Counted from the stretch's first letter, positions 47,141 through 59,914 are shown. The stretch is DNA of 64,000 nt from Pyrocephalus nanus (GCA_038380795.1 CM076264.1:6264001-6328000), one strand, 5' to 3'. Program-made: numbers and translations. The notes: generated from the letters alone by a model not told the origin.

Positions 47141-49844
47141 ATTATCAGCATCATAATTATCCAAAATTTCCTGCTCCTCAGCTGAAAATGATCACCATAA
47201 TGGTGATTGATTAGCACAGTTCTGGTAATTCACTCATTCACATTTGCCATTGTCAGCTGAACAAAAATATGTCTTACTAACCCAAAAGGAAAAGGGAAAA
47301 AAAAAAGTGTGGTTCCTCTCCGAAAAGTGGTTTTGTTAAGTAAATAAATAAGAATTATTTCTTCCTCAGTACAAACTGCTTTCTGCTGCTGAACTTGGAT
47401 CTGCTCACACTACCAATACCAACATCTTTACTGCTTTTTTTCCCTTTTTTTAGAACAGATGCTGTGAGGAATCATCCTTTTCAGTTCATCTTAACTGTAA
47501 AAATGTTACTTGCTAGGGAAGGGGAACCTCTCTTCAAATCTGAGGGATCATTAGAGAAAATAGCAAGCACCGGTTCCCATGGGCTATTCTAACACAAAGA
47601 TGTGTAAAACACCTTTATCTCTGACATAAAAGTCCTTGAAACCACCTAAAACTTTCCCTGTACAAAATGTGCAGGTCATATACAGAGAAATGTTAGGAGA
47701 ATAAAAGGAAACGTGTCCACCCTTGGAAAAGTCTTATGTCATGACAGAAAACTATTAGCAGAAAAAGAGTAATTTCTTAGTCCATCTAACACTTACTCAG
47801 AGGATCTTATTTTTCAGTAGTTCCACTTAAATTGTTGCTGTTTGTGAGCAGACCAAATGAAAGGTTTAAATTATTATAACACGAAAATTACAGTCACTTA
47901 AGTTAATTTTCTTACTGGTTAAAAAATGGGGGATATCAGTGAGATTAATTTAGTTAGGAAAGCTACTTCAGTAAGTGAGGTTTTAAGACTGCTTTAGCTG
48001 GCAATAAAAGATCATCTCCTGAGTAAATAAGGATGTAATGTTGCAGTTTGCTGCCTGTTTTCTGACTACATACTTCCTTTGTCCCCAAGGGTGAGCATTC
48101 TTAAAATTTCAACCTAGAAAAAACACATGAAGGTGTGAGGCTGCAGCCAGAGCCCTATCTTTGGGGTTTAGGTTGATGGATGTTCATTAGCACGTGGCAA
48201 TGTATGAAAACTCAGTTAAGCCTCATTTTTTCGCAGCAGTTCTGCACCTAATCACAAAGTGAAGTTAGTTTGCAAAATAGTTATATCAGTCTTTGCCTAC
48301 TGCAGGCAAGAGCTGAGGCAAAAAATACAAACCCTTGCCTTCACATTCCAAGGACAGCAAGTTCCCTTCTCATTTCACAGCTTCAGTTCACAATTACTGA
48401 GCTATTGAGAAAATGCTCTGGGCAGCTATAATTTACAAAAGTTGCTTTAAAATTACTTCATCTGTGGCATCTTCCAGTGTAGTTTTGATTTGTTCCCCGA
48501 ATTTTCAAACCTGAATGCATTTCTGGGCAATACAGGCATTCAGCTTAAATCTACAGAGCTGGATATCCTGTTGTGGCTGTGTGGCACAGGAAATTCACCC
48601 CATTAGTTTTTCAGACTTCTAGATGCATGGAACAACATTTTTAGAAAAATGAGTTCTTTTGAATGCACTGAAGGAGAACAAGAACACACAGATGTCACAG
48701 ATGTGCACATTGTGGGAAGAGGGGGAATGGCTTCTCCTACATAAGGGAAGCAACCTCAGGTCAGGTCCAAATTAGTCTGAGTTCTCTTGTAAAACAAAGT
48801 CTAATTCCTTAATGTTGATTTCTAAGTGCGTTTTAAAGTTTATATTTTCACCAACAGGTGGAGCGTCAATTCTGAAGTCATTATCTGCTTGTGATCTAAA
48901 ACAACCTAAATATTTACTGAACAGTAAAAGAAAGTGTATTTAACATCCTGGCTGATTTGAAAGCAAGAAAAGCTATGCAGAGTAAAAAAGAACCGACTAC
49001 ATTGCACCAAGACAGGAAGAGTAAATAGGGGAGTGTGCCAAATAGAAATAGAGTGTTTCAGTATCATCATGAAAATATATTTTTAGTCTAAGCTGTACTA
49101 AAAGACTTTGTCCTTTTTAACTGATTTTCTATAGTCAATAAGAGCAGCTTCTAAAATTGGCTGAAATACTACAAAGTTTAATTGCAGAAAAAGTAAACAA
49201 GACAGGCATGTTTCGGAAGTTTGGCCATAGAGATCTGGAAAAAGCATTTGGTTTTTCTCAAACACAACAGTATAATTTCTGAATTTTGGACAAATTGCTA
49301 CATTTTAGGGATTCATTCTACTTCTGGATAAGTGTAACTTCCATCAACTTCAAAATACTATCACACTATTTCTATTGCCCAGAGGAGCAAAATACCGAAG
49401 TTTCTTTCTTGATGCAAACCAAGATGTGTAGACATTGCAGTTCACAGCAAATGGAGCTTTGTTGGGCAGGGAGCAAAAGAAGGGAGTACAATCTCCTATT
49501 CCTATAATTTCTGTAGTAAAGTCACAGGACCTTTACTCATTCAAATGTTTCTTACTCTTACAAACTATCCCTATTTTCTTCAAAGCTAACATATTCATGA
49601 GTGAGAACTGAAGGATGAGATCAGAAGCATCAGGGTGCTTGTGCTTTTTTTTTCCCCCTGAAAATCTGTTTATTTGAACTTTACATAAAATCCACCTGTT
49701 CGGGCTACCTGCCCTTTCCTAGTCTGGAAGAATTTTTCATCTGTTTTTTGAATAGGGTCAGATGAATTGGCTGAGGTAGTGATACACCTACACAGAAAAA
49801 TCAGCACAGGCTCTGTTGTAGTCAACTTGCAATCACAGAACTGT
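47141..49844. other. Gene-free AT-rich DNA
   Basis: No gene or repeat family recognised. Open frames are very short, around 70 codons at most. A weak CTCF-like string lies near 48854 (ccaacaggtggagc, 12 of 14 positions), not strong enough to list. Confidence 0.6.
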
Positions 49845-49894
49845 TTATATATGTGTGTATATATATTTTTGTATTTATATAAATATATATATAT
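49845..49894. repeat. (TA)n-rich microsatellite, left flank of CR1
   Basis: TA and TG dinucleotide runs, ending in tatatatatatat just before the CR1 3' end. AT-rich sequence is the common landing ground of CR1 3' ends, and a similar AT array follows the element on the right. Confidence 0.9.
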
Positions 49895-50192
49895 CTCATA
49901 GAGTCATAGAATCACAGAATGGTTTGGGTTGAAAAGGACCTTAAAGATCACCCAGTTCCAACCCCCCTGCCGTGGGCAGGGACACCTTTCACTAGAGCAG
50001 GTTACTCAGAGCTCCACCCAGCCTGGCCTTGGACACTTCCAGGGGTGGGGGCATCCACAGCTTCTCTGGGCAACCTGTTCCAGTGCCTCACCACCCTCAC
50101 AGTGAAGAATTTCCTCCTAATATCCAATCTAAACCCACTCCCTTTCAGTTTAAAGTTATTCCCCCTTGTCCTGTCACTACATGCTCTTATAT
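49895..50192 (-). mobile_element. CR1 LINE, well-preserved 3' end
   Basis: The best-preserved CR1 here, in minus orientation. The plus strand begins with the inverted 3' octamers (catagaatcacagaat), then ggtttgggttgaaaaggacc, ccccctgccgtgggcaggg, cacttccaggggtgggggc, cacagcttctctgggcaacc and cagtgcctcaccaccctcac to cccttgtcctgtcactacatg. On the minus strand one open frame (50002-50208) keeps the ORF2 C-terminus, including [13 protein letters not shown]. The low divergence makes it one of the younger insertions, of a subfamily common in Neoaves. It is 5'-truncated, holding only the end of ORF2 and the 3' UTR, so it cannot move by itself. Confidence 0.96.
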
Positions 50193-50236
50193 CTCTTACT
50201 ATATACATATATATTTAAATTATATATATTTTCAGC
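50193..50236. repeat. (TA)n-rich low complexity, right flank of CR1
   Basis: Interrupted TA dinucleotides (atatacatatatatttaaat...) immediately beyond the truncated 5' end of the CR1. With the left array it brackets the insertion. Confidence 0.85.
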
Positions 50237-53200
50237 AGCTTTGATGTGCAACAAAAGAGTAAAAAGTCTCCTTTAACTAGAACAGAATTCAAAGAGTGAC
50301 AACATCCTTCCTGCAGAGGAGTGCAGTATATTGTAATGATAGTTTTTTATTATACAAATTAGAGTTCTTCTCTACTCCATGAAAATAAAGCTGAAACAAT
50401 CTTTCCCTGGTATCGCATGGGAAGCCACGTGAGAGTATAGTCATGACAGGATTGGGTGGATCAGAGTGAAAATAAGAATTTGGTTGGTACTCAGGTCACC
50501 AAGATAACATCTTTAAAAGCACTTTGGGAATTTAAAAAACACACAAAAGAGTATAAGGATACAGGCAGGCCACAACTTATCACATAGTCTGTGTCAAGAG
50601 CAGATGAATGGAATGATTACAAATTAAATTGAACACCAGAAATATATTACCAAGTCTCCCTCCCAAGTAATAAAGCTAAAACCAAACCCTTTGATGATCT
50701 TATACGAGACTTAAAGAATGGGGATATTTTAAGAGGCCCTTTTCCTCAGCCAAATTCAATTGCTGTTGAAAATTACATCCATGAGAGTTTCTTTTAGTGT
50801 CTTGGGAGTTAAAAAAAAAACCACCTTGAAAAAAATTCAGATACAGCACAAGCATTTTTGCAATCAGTGGCACGTGAGCAAGAGGTTTTCCTGAATCTGC
50901 TGTTGTTGAGGTCTATGTTCTTAGCTAACAGATGCCAGAAAAACACAATTTAATAAATGAGCTAAATTAAAGGGAGGAAATGAACTGCAAAATCTTTTAC
51001 TGACATATGATTCTGAACATAATGTAATTTAATTTTACTTTGTTAATTATCCCAATGTATTTAACTTGCTTTTTTATCTGCCTCTTTTACACATTACATA
51101 TTTCTGAAGAAAAATCATTTTTAAAACATATTTAAAATTATTTCTCTTGATTATAAGCCCCATTTCAGTCCCAGTGATACAATATTAATTAAATTCCAGG
51201 AGTACAATGCATATATAATAAAATCTGTTGCATGATATGAGGAACAAAAAAAGAGGGAAAGAATTGGTGAAGATCACATACATGAAAGCTTGAGAAGAGA
51301 TTAAAGTCATGCTGCTGATCTTCTGTTGGGTTGTTATGTTTGAAATTCAAAATTCTTCAGTGCTACTCAGGCTGACCCAGGGAATATGTCTTAATTGCCC
51401 TGAAGTTCAACAGATGGAAAGAACTGCAGTACAAATTAATGTTCAATTAATTACATTGTTAATCTCTGATAAAAATATGAATGCTATACCAGTTTTCTGG
51501 AGGTTACCTAAAGCAAAATGACTGAACTTGATAAATTAGAGCAGAGCAGATCCTTAAGCACAGAGCAACCCTTTTCCTCTTGAATTTTCCTCTAGAATGA
51601 CAGTATTTGTAACATAGCTGTATCTCATGCAGTGACAGTAGAAAACTGTGTATCCACGGTATCAGAACTGAGTAAGAGAGGGGCACTGCCTGGCTGCTGA
51701 GAACCTTAGAGTAGCTCTCGTCTAGTTCCAATGAAAAAACTGAATTAAAAAGTATCTCCACCAATGTAACTAGCAGTATGGCATTGTTTTGGTGAGAATT
51801 TTGCTGACAGTGAGATTTAATCATTTCGTGCAGTAGATATTTCTGTCACTTGATTTGCAGCTTCATTTTATCACTTCTGTTCATCAGCACTGTCCAGTTT
51901 CCAAACACACTTTCTCTGCCTTTCAAACTGAATACTTAAAACAATGATTCATCAAGACCAGGCAGGTCACAAGTGCTATGCAAATTTCTCTCACAGAGCC
52001 TTGACCAAAGCAGAGTTTTTATGGAATTGCTGTAAGGTAATTTTGTCTAACTTTTAATTTTCTGATTTGCATTCTGTGGATCACATTTCCCAGGAAGGAG
52101 AGCAGCACTCTCTTGGGAGTCGCAGAGGTTGCAAATAGTTGCTGGAGTAGAGTTTTGGCTTGTGCCTCGTGCTCTGCTGCCTGATTAGAAACAGTTTTAT
52201 TGCTGGATTCATGAGCTCTTTGGGAAATTCGTTTTATGGTAGGCATTTCACTGGTTCTAGTTCGCAAAGAAATTGTGACCGTCTCTGTTGACAAACAACT
52301 CTGTGCAACACAAATTGAACGAGAACCTTTCAGGAGCGATTTCTTCGACTATTTTTCTTTAAACCGATACGAAACATTGTGATATAAAAATTAAAAATTC
52401 TACAGAAGTAAACAAAAGTACTGAGTTTCAAAGCACTTGATATACCCAAAAAAAAAAAAAAAAAAAAAAGCTATACTTAATCTGCAGACTGAGACTAAAG
52501 CTGCAGAAGCCACCGTGTGTGAATGTGTATTCCTGGCTCTGCTGTCAGTTGAAGTCTCTGTGTATCTTGGACGTGCCGTATGGCAGGGAACTCACTGTCC
52601 TGGTTATTTACCTGTGGAAGTGGGAAACCTGACCCTTCAACTGGAAATAAGTGTCACTGTGATCCACCCTGGCAGCGAGCCTGGAGCTGTATATTGCCCC
52701 TCTGGGGGCTTCTGCCCACTCCCACAGCTGCCAGAGCGCTTTGTCAATACAGACAGGGGAGGAAGAATGAGACTGTAAAATTAAAGGCAGCCTGAGAAAG
52801 GAACCCATAAATAAATGACACTCAGTGCATTACACGTGGCTGGTGGCCAGTGCTTGCACTTGGGTGTAAAGTGAGTGCAAACATACTGAAGTTCCCTGGT
52901 TACACTTCCCTGCTTTTATTTGCTTATGCCCTCAGCTACTTCATTACCTCCTGAAGATGACTGTCTCACACATAGCCAGCTAAAGAGGTAAAGATATTGT
53001 TTTTTAAAAGGCAAGAGGATACCATTCTTGTGTTGAGTCAGTTCCCTGTGTTTCCTACTCATTTTGTGCCAGTCAAGCGGTCCAAAGTGCAGGAGGAGTC
53101 AGAAACTTTCATGAAGGGAATTCTCTGGTAGATGAGAATCTTGAGGAGATAAAGATGAAGTTCCTACCCCTAATTTCACACCAGTTAAAACATATTTTAA

Positions 53201-55140
53201 AAGGGAAACAGAGACTATTTATCCTTGGAAAAAATACAACGGCAAGCACAAGCAAAGGCATATAAAAGAATTTGTTGCACTTGAAAACAACTGTTTAACT
53301 AATGTTGAAAAGAGGTGAGAAGGCAAGGATGAGTATGCAGAAATAAAAGGAGAGCATGCTGCTTTCCAGTGTCAGCTTAAATTATTCTTCAAAAGCAAGT
53401 CAGTGCTACAGCAATTCCCTGATGGTTCACACAGCCTGGGATTTCTTTACTTCTTTCTCTAAGTAGAACACATTGATAAGCAAAAAGTAGCAGTGTACAT
53501 TGACATTTACAGTTCCACTTCAGCATGTTATCTAATTTTCCACAGAAATCTAATTTATTTTCTATTTCCCTGTAGAAATACTTACAGGAGTATTATATAA
53601 AATGAATAGTCAGCCTTGCCTATCAAGCAACATCAGTTTTAGGTTTTCTGTTCTTTCTTTATTTTGGTCAATTTTTTAATTATTACATACATTCATGAAA
53701 ATCAATCAGAAAAATTGCAGCTAATAATAAGGTCAGAAGATACTTTAAACTGTTAAATGCAAAAACAAGAAAAAATCTTTTTAAATTTGTTTCTGTGATG
53801 ATAAAATTAAAAATGCTTTAATCCCTCCCAGTATTATATTTAGGATACACACTGCATCCGTATTATCTTGAAGGAGACTCAGTACAGACCACAGAAGTCT
53901 CAATGTTTTTCATATCCCAATTCTTAAAAATGCATGCAAACTGCTCAAATATAAACATCTAAAGCAAAATAATTATATAATTTGCAGGCAAGAGAGTAAG
54001 AAGAGAAAGGAACCCGAATGTTATTAGCATTAACCTCTAAAAGCTAAATTCTTCCTATCTCTGTAAATTCTCTAGTAATTCCAAAGAAGCCAGTTATCTT
54101 TTATTTACATTGCTCTGTATTAAGGGACAAATTTGTGATCTCATCTTTCAACAACCCGCAAGTGTATGAGATGTCACTCCACTGAATTCAGACACCATTG
54201 ATACAAAACAACAAAGTCTCTGGTTCATCGATGCACTGCAGTAAATCAGTGGATTTAATGAACCCCTCGATGGAGTCATTCCTGTAAGAGGTACATTCCA
54301 CACAATAACATTCCTTCAAGGCAAACAGGCATTTGTGCTTCACTGTTCCATGGACCCCTACTCTTAAAACCTTTTCCTTCTTCTGGCTGAAGCAAAACCG
54401 ATTACGAAGATTTTTTTTTTCCCCTCAGAAAAATGGTCCAAAGTTGTGGCAGTATTTTTGCATCTATCCTGGGTAACACTGCTGAAGAAAGTAAAATCTG
54501 CAGCCTCGTTTCTCCCTATGTGCATTAGAGCCCTAGAAAACCAGACTGGATGCTATCAATTCCAGAACACAGGGAGCTCTTTCCTATGGGACCATTGCTA
54601 CAGTGAGGGGCTGCCTCTCCTGGCAGCAGTGAGAGCTGATCTCCCTTTCTGCTCCCCCTTCCTCAAACCAAGGGGCAGGGATGCAAAGGGCAGGAAAGGC
54701 TGTGCACTTTGACAAAGGTGGGAGAGAATAAAAGCAATTAGATGGCCCTTCACAACCCCTTAAAACACCCCTGGTTTCTTACCCCTTCAAATTCTTTACT
54801 AGTTCTCTCTCTCTCACTGAGTGCCAAACCTTTTCTCTCTCCTTCTCAACTTCCCTATTTTTTTCAGCACTCTTCTCATTTGCACCCTCCTTATCTGCTC
54901 CAGCTTTCATTGATCCTATCCAACTGCTTTTCCTTCAGCAGCTTTTCACTATCCCTGCCAGAATCACAGAATCTCCACAAAACTGAACTTCACTCGCACT
55001 ACCGAGGAGCTCTAACCCAGTTTCACCTTCACTGTCGAGGATCTTTAATCTGGCTTTCAGTCTCCCAGATTTGCAAATGTTTATCTGGTGTCCAGTTCTG
55101 CAAGGTCTAGAGCAGAATCGCTCTGCTTCATGCAGATTTT
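50237..55140. other. Gene-free AT-rich DNA
   Basis: No gene supported. An A tract lies at 52448-52469. The part at 52490-52790 is GC-richer with a 113-codon plus frame that begins in the A tract, so it cannot be a natural start, and it has no recognisable relatives. A pyrimidine-rich stretch runs at about 54760-54960. The CR1-octamer-like string at 54961-54972 has no CR1 body beside it. Confidence 0.55.
52448..52469. repeat. Poly(A) tract, 22 nt
   Basis: Uninterrupted 22 A following tatacccaa. No AATAAA upstream within 30 bases. Confidence 0.9.
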
Positions 55141-55590
55141 GGCCCAAAGAGAAGCCTAAAGCCAGGCGTTAGCATGGAGATTCACCGTAACAGAAAGCAG
55201 GCGGTGTTATAGATACCAGCTGGCTCCGTGAGTCCTGCATTCCTTTCCTCACTCTGTGTTTTTTTCAATTTGTCTTTGACCCCTCTGAGTTTCTTTCTCA
55301 TATGGATACACGTTCAGTCAAACAACTTGGTGTTTTACTTAGTTAAATAAACAAGGATAATACGTTGCTTTTAATTTAAACAAAAAACGGAAAGTTGACA
55401 CAGCATAGCTTTCAGACTACACGTGAAATTATGCGCCTTCTCCTCTCCCCAGCGACAGAGCTGGAGAGGAAACCTCATTTGCATTATTGTTTTCATAAAT
55501 GTGCATGTAGATACTTAGACACTGATCAAACCTAGCGCTGTTCAACACATGTTACGAAGAACGAAAGCCAAAACACTGAAACTTTTGCAT
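55141..55590. promoter_or_regulatory. CpG-retaining block with adjacent POU and SOX motifs
   Basis: About 13 CpGs in 450 bases, far above the flanks, without a recognisable repeat and without a coding frame. At 55477-55484 lies a perfect octamer ATTTGCAT (POU/OCT site), and at 55486-55491 the SOX core ATTGTT, two bases away. Such composite sites are typical of neural or early developmental enhancers. The sequence nearby also carries homeodomain-type TTTAATTTAAA at about 55370. I infer a conserved enhancer; a chance cluster is the alternative. Confidence 0.3.
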
Positions 55591-58329
55591 TCCTAATGAG
55601 CAGGCTGTTCCCTTTTTTATTGTCTTAGTTCTGGTGCGTTGCTGGATTCAGATAGCCCTGATAAATGGAATGATACAGAGGCCTTTGCCATAGTGGAACA
55701 CTGTGCAGGTGGACCTCATTAGTGTCAGATATGGAAAGACAGTTCCCTAGCGACAAGAGATTTATGTAGCTGAGTGCTTTACATATTCTGTGCTGAAACA
55801 AGCTAGATGCCACAAGTCTAGGCCAAAGCCAAGCCAAAGTTCACAGCTAGACTCCTCAACATAACTAGCAATCAACTATCTTAAAATGGAAAGCAGAATT
55901 TCTGCTTTAAAAGTATCATGGGACATAAACTCACGTTTACTTTCAAGTTCCACAGCAGCTGGAGTCAGAATCTTCTTTTTTTTTTCCCCAAGTTTCTCAC
56001 AGGAAAGGGTAAAAGTATTATTGCAAGAAGAAAATATGCATTGCTTTCTCAGAGGAGCTCACACCACGCAGTCCTTGCATTGACTGGAGCACCAGTTTTT
56101 TGGAAGAGGGCAATGGGAGTTTCAGCCTCCTGTCAGTGCTAAGTGGTATAGTCTCCAATTCCACTCCATGAGGCAGAGTCACAACCCTGCAGCTTCCTCA
56201 GACACAGGGCAGTGGGGTCCTGGGTTATACCACTTGCCTGTGATCCTTTCCATTAAAATTGTAAAACTAATATCAGAACAGATTGCACTTTTGTACTCAG
56301 GTATTATGACTGTTCTTCCCACTACAGAGTAGAATTTGCTGGTCTTACTCCTAAATTTTCTCATATCCTCCAAATAGGATTTCTCATGTATAAAGTAAAC
56401 AGACCTCATGGTGTTTTCATAAAATTACTTCAGAAGCCACACATTAACTCCATTTCTAAGTCATACATCAGTTCAGTAGAGCATTCATTTTAAAAATCTC
56501 CCATCTTTTCAAATTACAAACTTTCTAGCCTATTTCAGTTTAAAAAATATATATATATACTTTAGTTACTGCAGATAATTTAAACAGACTTTTGGAATTT
56601 GCTACATTCCTCACTCATTTTTACTTCCAGTTTTTCTGCTTCCTATCAAACTTTCTCTTCTATTTTTTAACTGGCAGGCTAAGTCTTATCAAACTGAAGG
56701 TTTCAGCAAGACACACGTCAGTAAGAACTGTCATGGGCTGTCGGTACACAAAAATATCACCACAAAACATCCGCGTATTCTCCGTGGAAACGAGTGGGAC
56801 AGAGCAGAAAGGGAATGTGGGAATGTTTTGGGCACCCCTTAATATGGCACTGAGTGCCAAGGAACCTGTGCAAAGGGGGTGGAGTCCTTCTCCAGGTACT
56901 GCTTGTCCAGTAGTAGAGGGAATCGTGGATTCTCAAACACTTCTGTGCAATTCTCCCCCTTATCTATCACAGGATACGACTTCTGACATGGCCTGTTGGT
57001 ATGAACTGGATTATTATGGCTTATGCTTTAATGCAAACATCTGTAAGTATTCCTGTAAATACTGGAAATCTCCCTGCACACATGTTCTAAAGTCTGACCT
57101 CTTCAAGGCAGGAGAAAGGGAGGTTACATTCCAAATATAAAAGGGGTTTATCTTATAAATTCATAATAGGACAGACTGCAGTTGTCAAAAACATGCAGGT
57201 TTTCACTCGACTGCATATGCATCCATTATGGGTATTTTAAGGCACACAACAATGTGATTCACATCTCCAGCTTCAGGAGGGGACTGCAAGACTGACATAT
57301 TCAGTAATACAGAGAGACTCTTTCACTTAAAAAAAGGAAAAAAATCCAGCAATTTTGATGAATTCTCTCTACATCCATGACAGAAGTCAGGCTTGTGCAA
57401 AGTTAACCAGCTGCAGAGATCAGACCATGACACTCTACTAGGAACAGCAGCAAAGCTAAAGACTCCTCATGCAAGGACACAACACCTTGAGAAGAGTCAC
57501 ATACAAACATAGTTCTCATAGTTCTAGTTTGTGCTTCAATAAAACTAAATTTTGTAGCTCGATGCTCTTTTTATATTTGAGGGGAGAGCTTCACAACAGG
57601 AAAAATGGACCACAAAGACACCTTTAAATGGAGTCCTGTCCCAACCTTTCCTCCTCTGCCTTGCTGTGGTTTTGTGAGCTGCTAATACAGAAACAGAACT
57701 TTTGTATGAGAATTCTGGCTCTAAGGCAACCTGAGAAACTGAACTGTGTCATTATTTTTTGTTGCCACCAAGACCCGTAGCAAGAGTATTGACATCAGCA
57801 GATCTTTTTTGCCCCATCAGGAAGCACACAGCTTTAAAGTGAAAAGGAAAAAGAATTAGCTGGGTATGCCATTAAAGAAAGAAAACAATGGAGGGAAATT
57901 AATTCACCTTTCAACACCCTTCAGAACAAAGAGTAGCAACCAGCATCCTGCAGAATAATGTAGGTCATCCCTGCTGGGACCAACATCCAGTCATGGATGC
58001 AGAAACCATGGGGTATTGATGTGGATTCATAAATGAGATTGAAATTAATCCGGTAAATACAGAGTGAGATTTTCAAAAGTGTTTATCTCAAGGCCAAAGA
58101 ACTCCAGGGGGTGTTATACAACTTGTGTTCAGGGCAAATTAGACGGACACTGAGATTTTCTTCAAGTCCCACACATAGGGCTTAACTTGCAGCTCAGTTA
58201 TAGCCATGCAAACCAGACATGCACTCAGGACACCTGAATGACATCAGATCAGACACATCCTGACAGCTCTGGCTCCTACCAGGCATTCCAGGTTCATCTC
58301 ATAACAGGCTCCAGAGCAGATTGGGAACT
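55591..58329. other. Gene-free DNA with the longest open frame of the window
   Basis: The plus frame at 56592-57140 is 182 codons, the longest open stretch, but its first third is a Phe/Leu-rich translation of T-rich DNA, it has no domain I know, and it overlaps a minus frame. I do not call it a gene. A TA run lies at 56548-56559. Nothing else is recognised. Confidence 0.5.
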
Positions 58330-58445
58330 TGGGAGGCTATTTGATCCACCCCATTGCCAGTAGGAAGCATCAGATAAACCATCTCTCATACATGTTTTTC
58401 TAATTTGTTCTTAAAAATGTCTCTGACACCTGCTTTGTTTATCTA
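58330..58445 (-). mobile_element. Ancient CR1 3' tail relic
   Basis: The plus-strand order gaggctatttgatccacccc, ttgccagtaggaagcatcag, ctctcatacatgtttttcta, atttgttcttaaaaatgtct matches the inverted 3' end of old amniote CR1 elements. It is highly diverged and loses identity by about 58445. It probably belongs to the same insertion as the internal part at 58650-59240, with the intervening part lost or unrecognisable. Confidence 0.55.
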
Positions 58446-58649
58446 TCTTAGGTACAGATTGCCAATAAATATTTGATCTCATAAAAACACAGTCTCTGAC
58501 TATCCCTACCTCAGTGCAGTTATTTTTACACATGGCTGAACTGTATTTTTAAATATGTAAAAACTTTGCTGAATTTGGTCAAGATACTTAAAAATTCAAA
58601 TATTATCAGGTAATTCTAATATGAAATTATTAAATCTAAGATTATTTTG

Positions 58650-59240
58650 TCCACAGGAACTTTAATGAAATATTCTATGCCATCACTCCAGTTAATATTG
58701 AAACTATGAACAATAATGAGCACAAGAGAGTCTCCTGAAGAACTCCATTTGGTGTATTTTTCCATTTTGTTGGGAACCTTTGATACATGGAAAGTAACTT
58801 TCCAGCAAAATCTGCATTCACATGGTAGTAATTTAATCCACACCAACTTCTACTCATTTGTTTAGCTGGATGTCATCTGAGACAGCCTCAAAAGCTTTTT
58901 TAAGGTGATGTGATACGTGGGGCTTCTATTCTATACAATGAACCCTGCCAGAGATGAAAATTAGATTGCTTTAACAGGATTTATCTTGAAATTTCCATGT
59001 TAGTTCTTTCTAGTCACTTAATTACCTGCTAGGTAACTGCAAATAGATTAGTTGATTATTTGGGTTTTTTTTTATTTTTATGAAATTTTTAACTTGGGAT
59101 GACTCATGTATAATTTTCTTTTAACAATTTCACCATGAAGACAGGCATTGTTACCTCCCAGGAATCTCATCTCTTCTTTATGAGTCCTCAAATACAGCTG
59201 CCAGAAAGTTACTCCTCTGTATTTTATTTCCCTATATTAT
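58650..59240 (-). mobile_element. Ancient CR1 reverse-transcriptase relic
   Basis: Old CR1 in minus orientation. The plus-strand landmarks, in order, are ccagttaatattgaaactatg, gagagtctcctgaagaactcc, gtttagctggatgtcatctg, agacagcctcaaaagctttt, aaattagattgctttaacag, gatttatcttgaaatttcca and tgttagttctttctagtcac, as in ancestral amniote CR1 reverse transcriptase read backwards. On the minus strand the stretch around 58880 still gives KKAFEAVSDD, a decayed form of the KAFDxVxHD-type reverse transcriptase block. Stops and frameshifts are frequent. Its age probably predates birds, so orthologues might be found in crocodilians or turtles. Confidence 0.7.
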
Positions 59241-59872
59241 AGTCCCCTCTGTATTATATTTCTATAAACCAATTTTATATTCAGAAAGAAACCTCGAAGA
59301 GCTAAGGTACATCTATATGAATAATAAAATACATGAACTGTCACTTAGCATAAAAAATATATCAGAAACTTTAATGAAGCCCTTTAAAATGTTCACTTTT
59401 ATCTTTCAGCAGATCTGTCAGGGTGGGACACTTATCTATGACGAGGATATATATATCAGGCTACTCATTTTTAATCTTTAGTATTGCACACTGAAAGTGT
59501 CAGGCACAGAATGATTCTGCCTAGTAAAGTTTTACTGCTTTTTGTATGTATTACAGAATGACTGACAAGACAAAAAAGGTAAAAAGACTTTTTATTCTTT
59601 TTTTTTTTGCAAGCCAGACTGTAGCTATTAGCCAAGTAACACAGCCTTTTAAGAAAATGTGGAAAAACAATGTTCCAGGTGAACATCTCTCCACATCCCT
59701 CAAGTCTCACTCTATTTCTAAACCAAATTCCAAAGGAAAACACATTAACTCAAACTGGTGGGCTACAGCCACTTGCCAGCTTTCAATGCAGGAGAGAATC
59801 TGAGTGTTTTCCCTGCAAGACCCAGGCATCCCAACCCCAACGGAGCACTTGCTACAGCAAGGGTGAGCACGG
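59241..59872. other. Gene-free AT-rich DNA
   Basis: No gene recognised. Short open frames on both strands overlap. A T-rich run lies near 59590-59609. Confidence 0.55.
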
Positions 59873-59914
59873 GATTGCCCCCTCTTTCTCCCTGATTGCC
59901 CCCTCTTTCTCCCT
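59873..59914. repeat. 21-bp perfect tandem duplication
   Basis: Two exact head-to-tail copies of a pyrimidine-rich 21-mer that starts gattgcccc and ends ctttctccct. In one plus-strand frame it yields a duplicated heptapeptide, an incidental effect of the unit being a multiple of three. The lack of differences suggests a recent duplication. Confidence 0.95.

Noticed and set aside
50002..50208. Minus-strand frame that could be called a gene
   Set aside because: It is the C-terminal remnant of CR1 ORF2, reported as part of the mobile element.
52437..52778. 113-codon frame with N-terminal poly-lysine
   Set aside because: The lysines are a translation of the A tract at 52448-52469. The rest is a GC-richer patch without known relatives.
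54961..54972. CR1 3'-octamer-like string gaatcacagaat
   Set aside because: The following sequence does not match any part of a CR1 3' end.
56592..57140. Longest open frame (182 codons, plus strand)
   Set aside because: The start is a Phe/Leu-rich reading of T-rich DNA, no domain or family is recognisable, and there is no promoter or splice context. The length is possible by chance in 64 kb.
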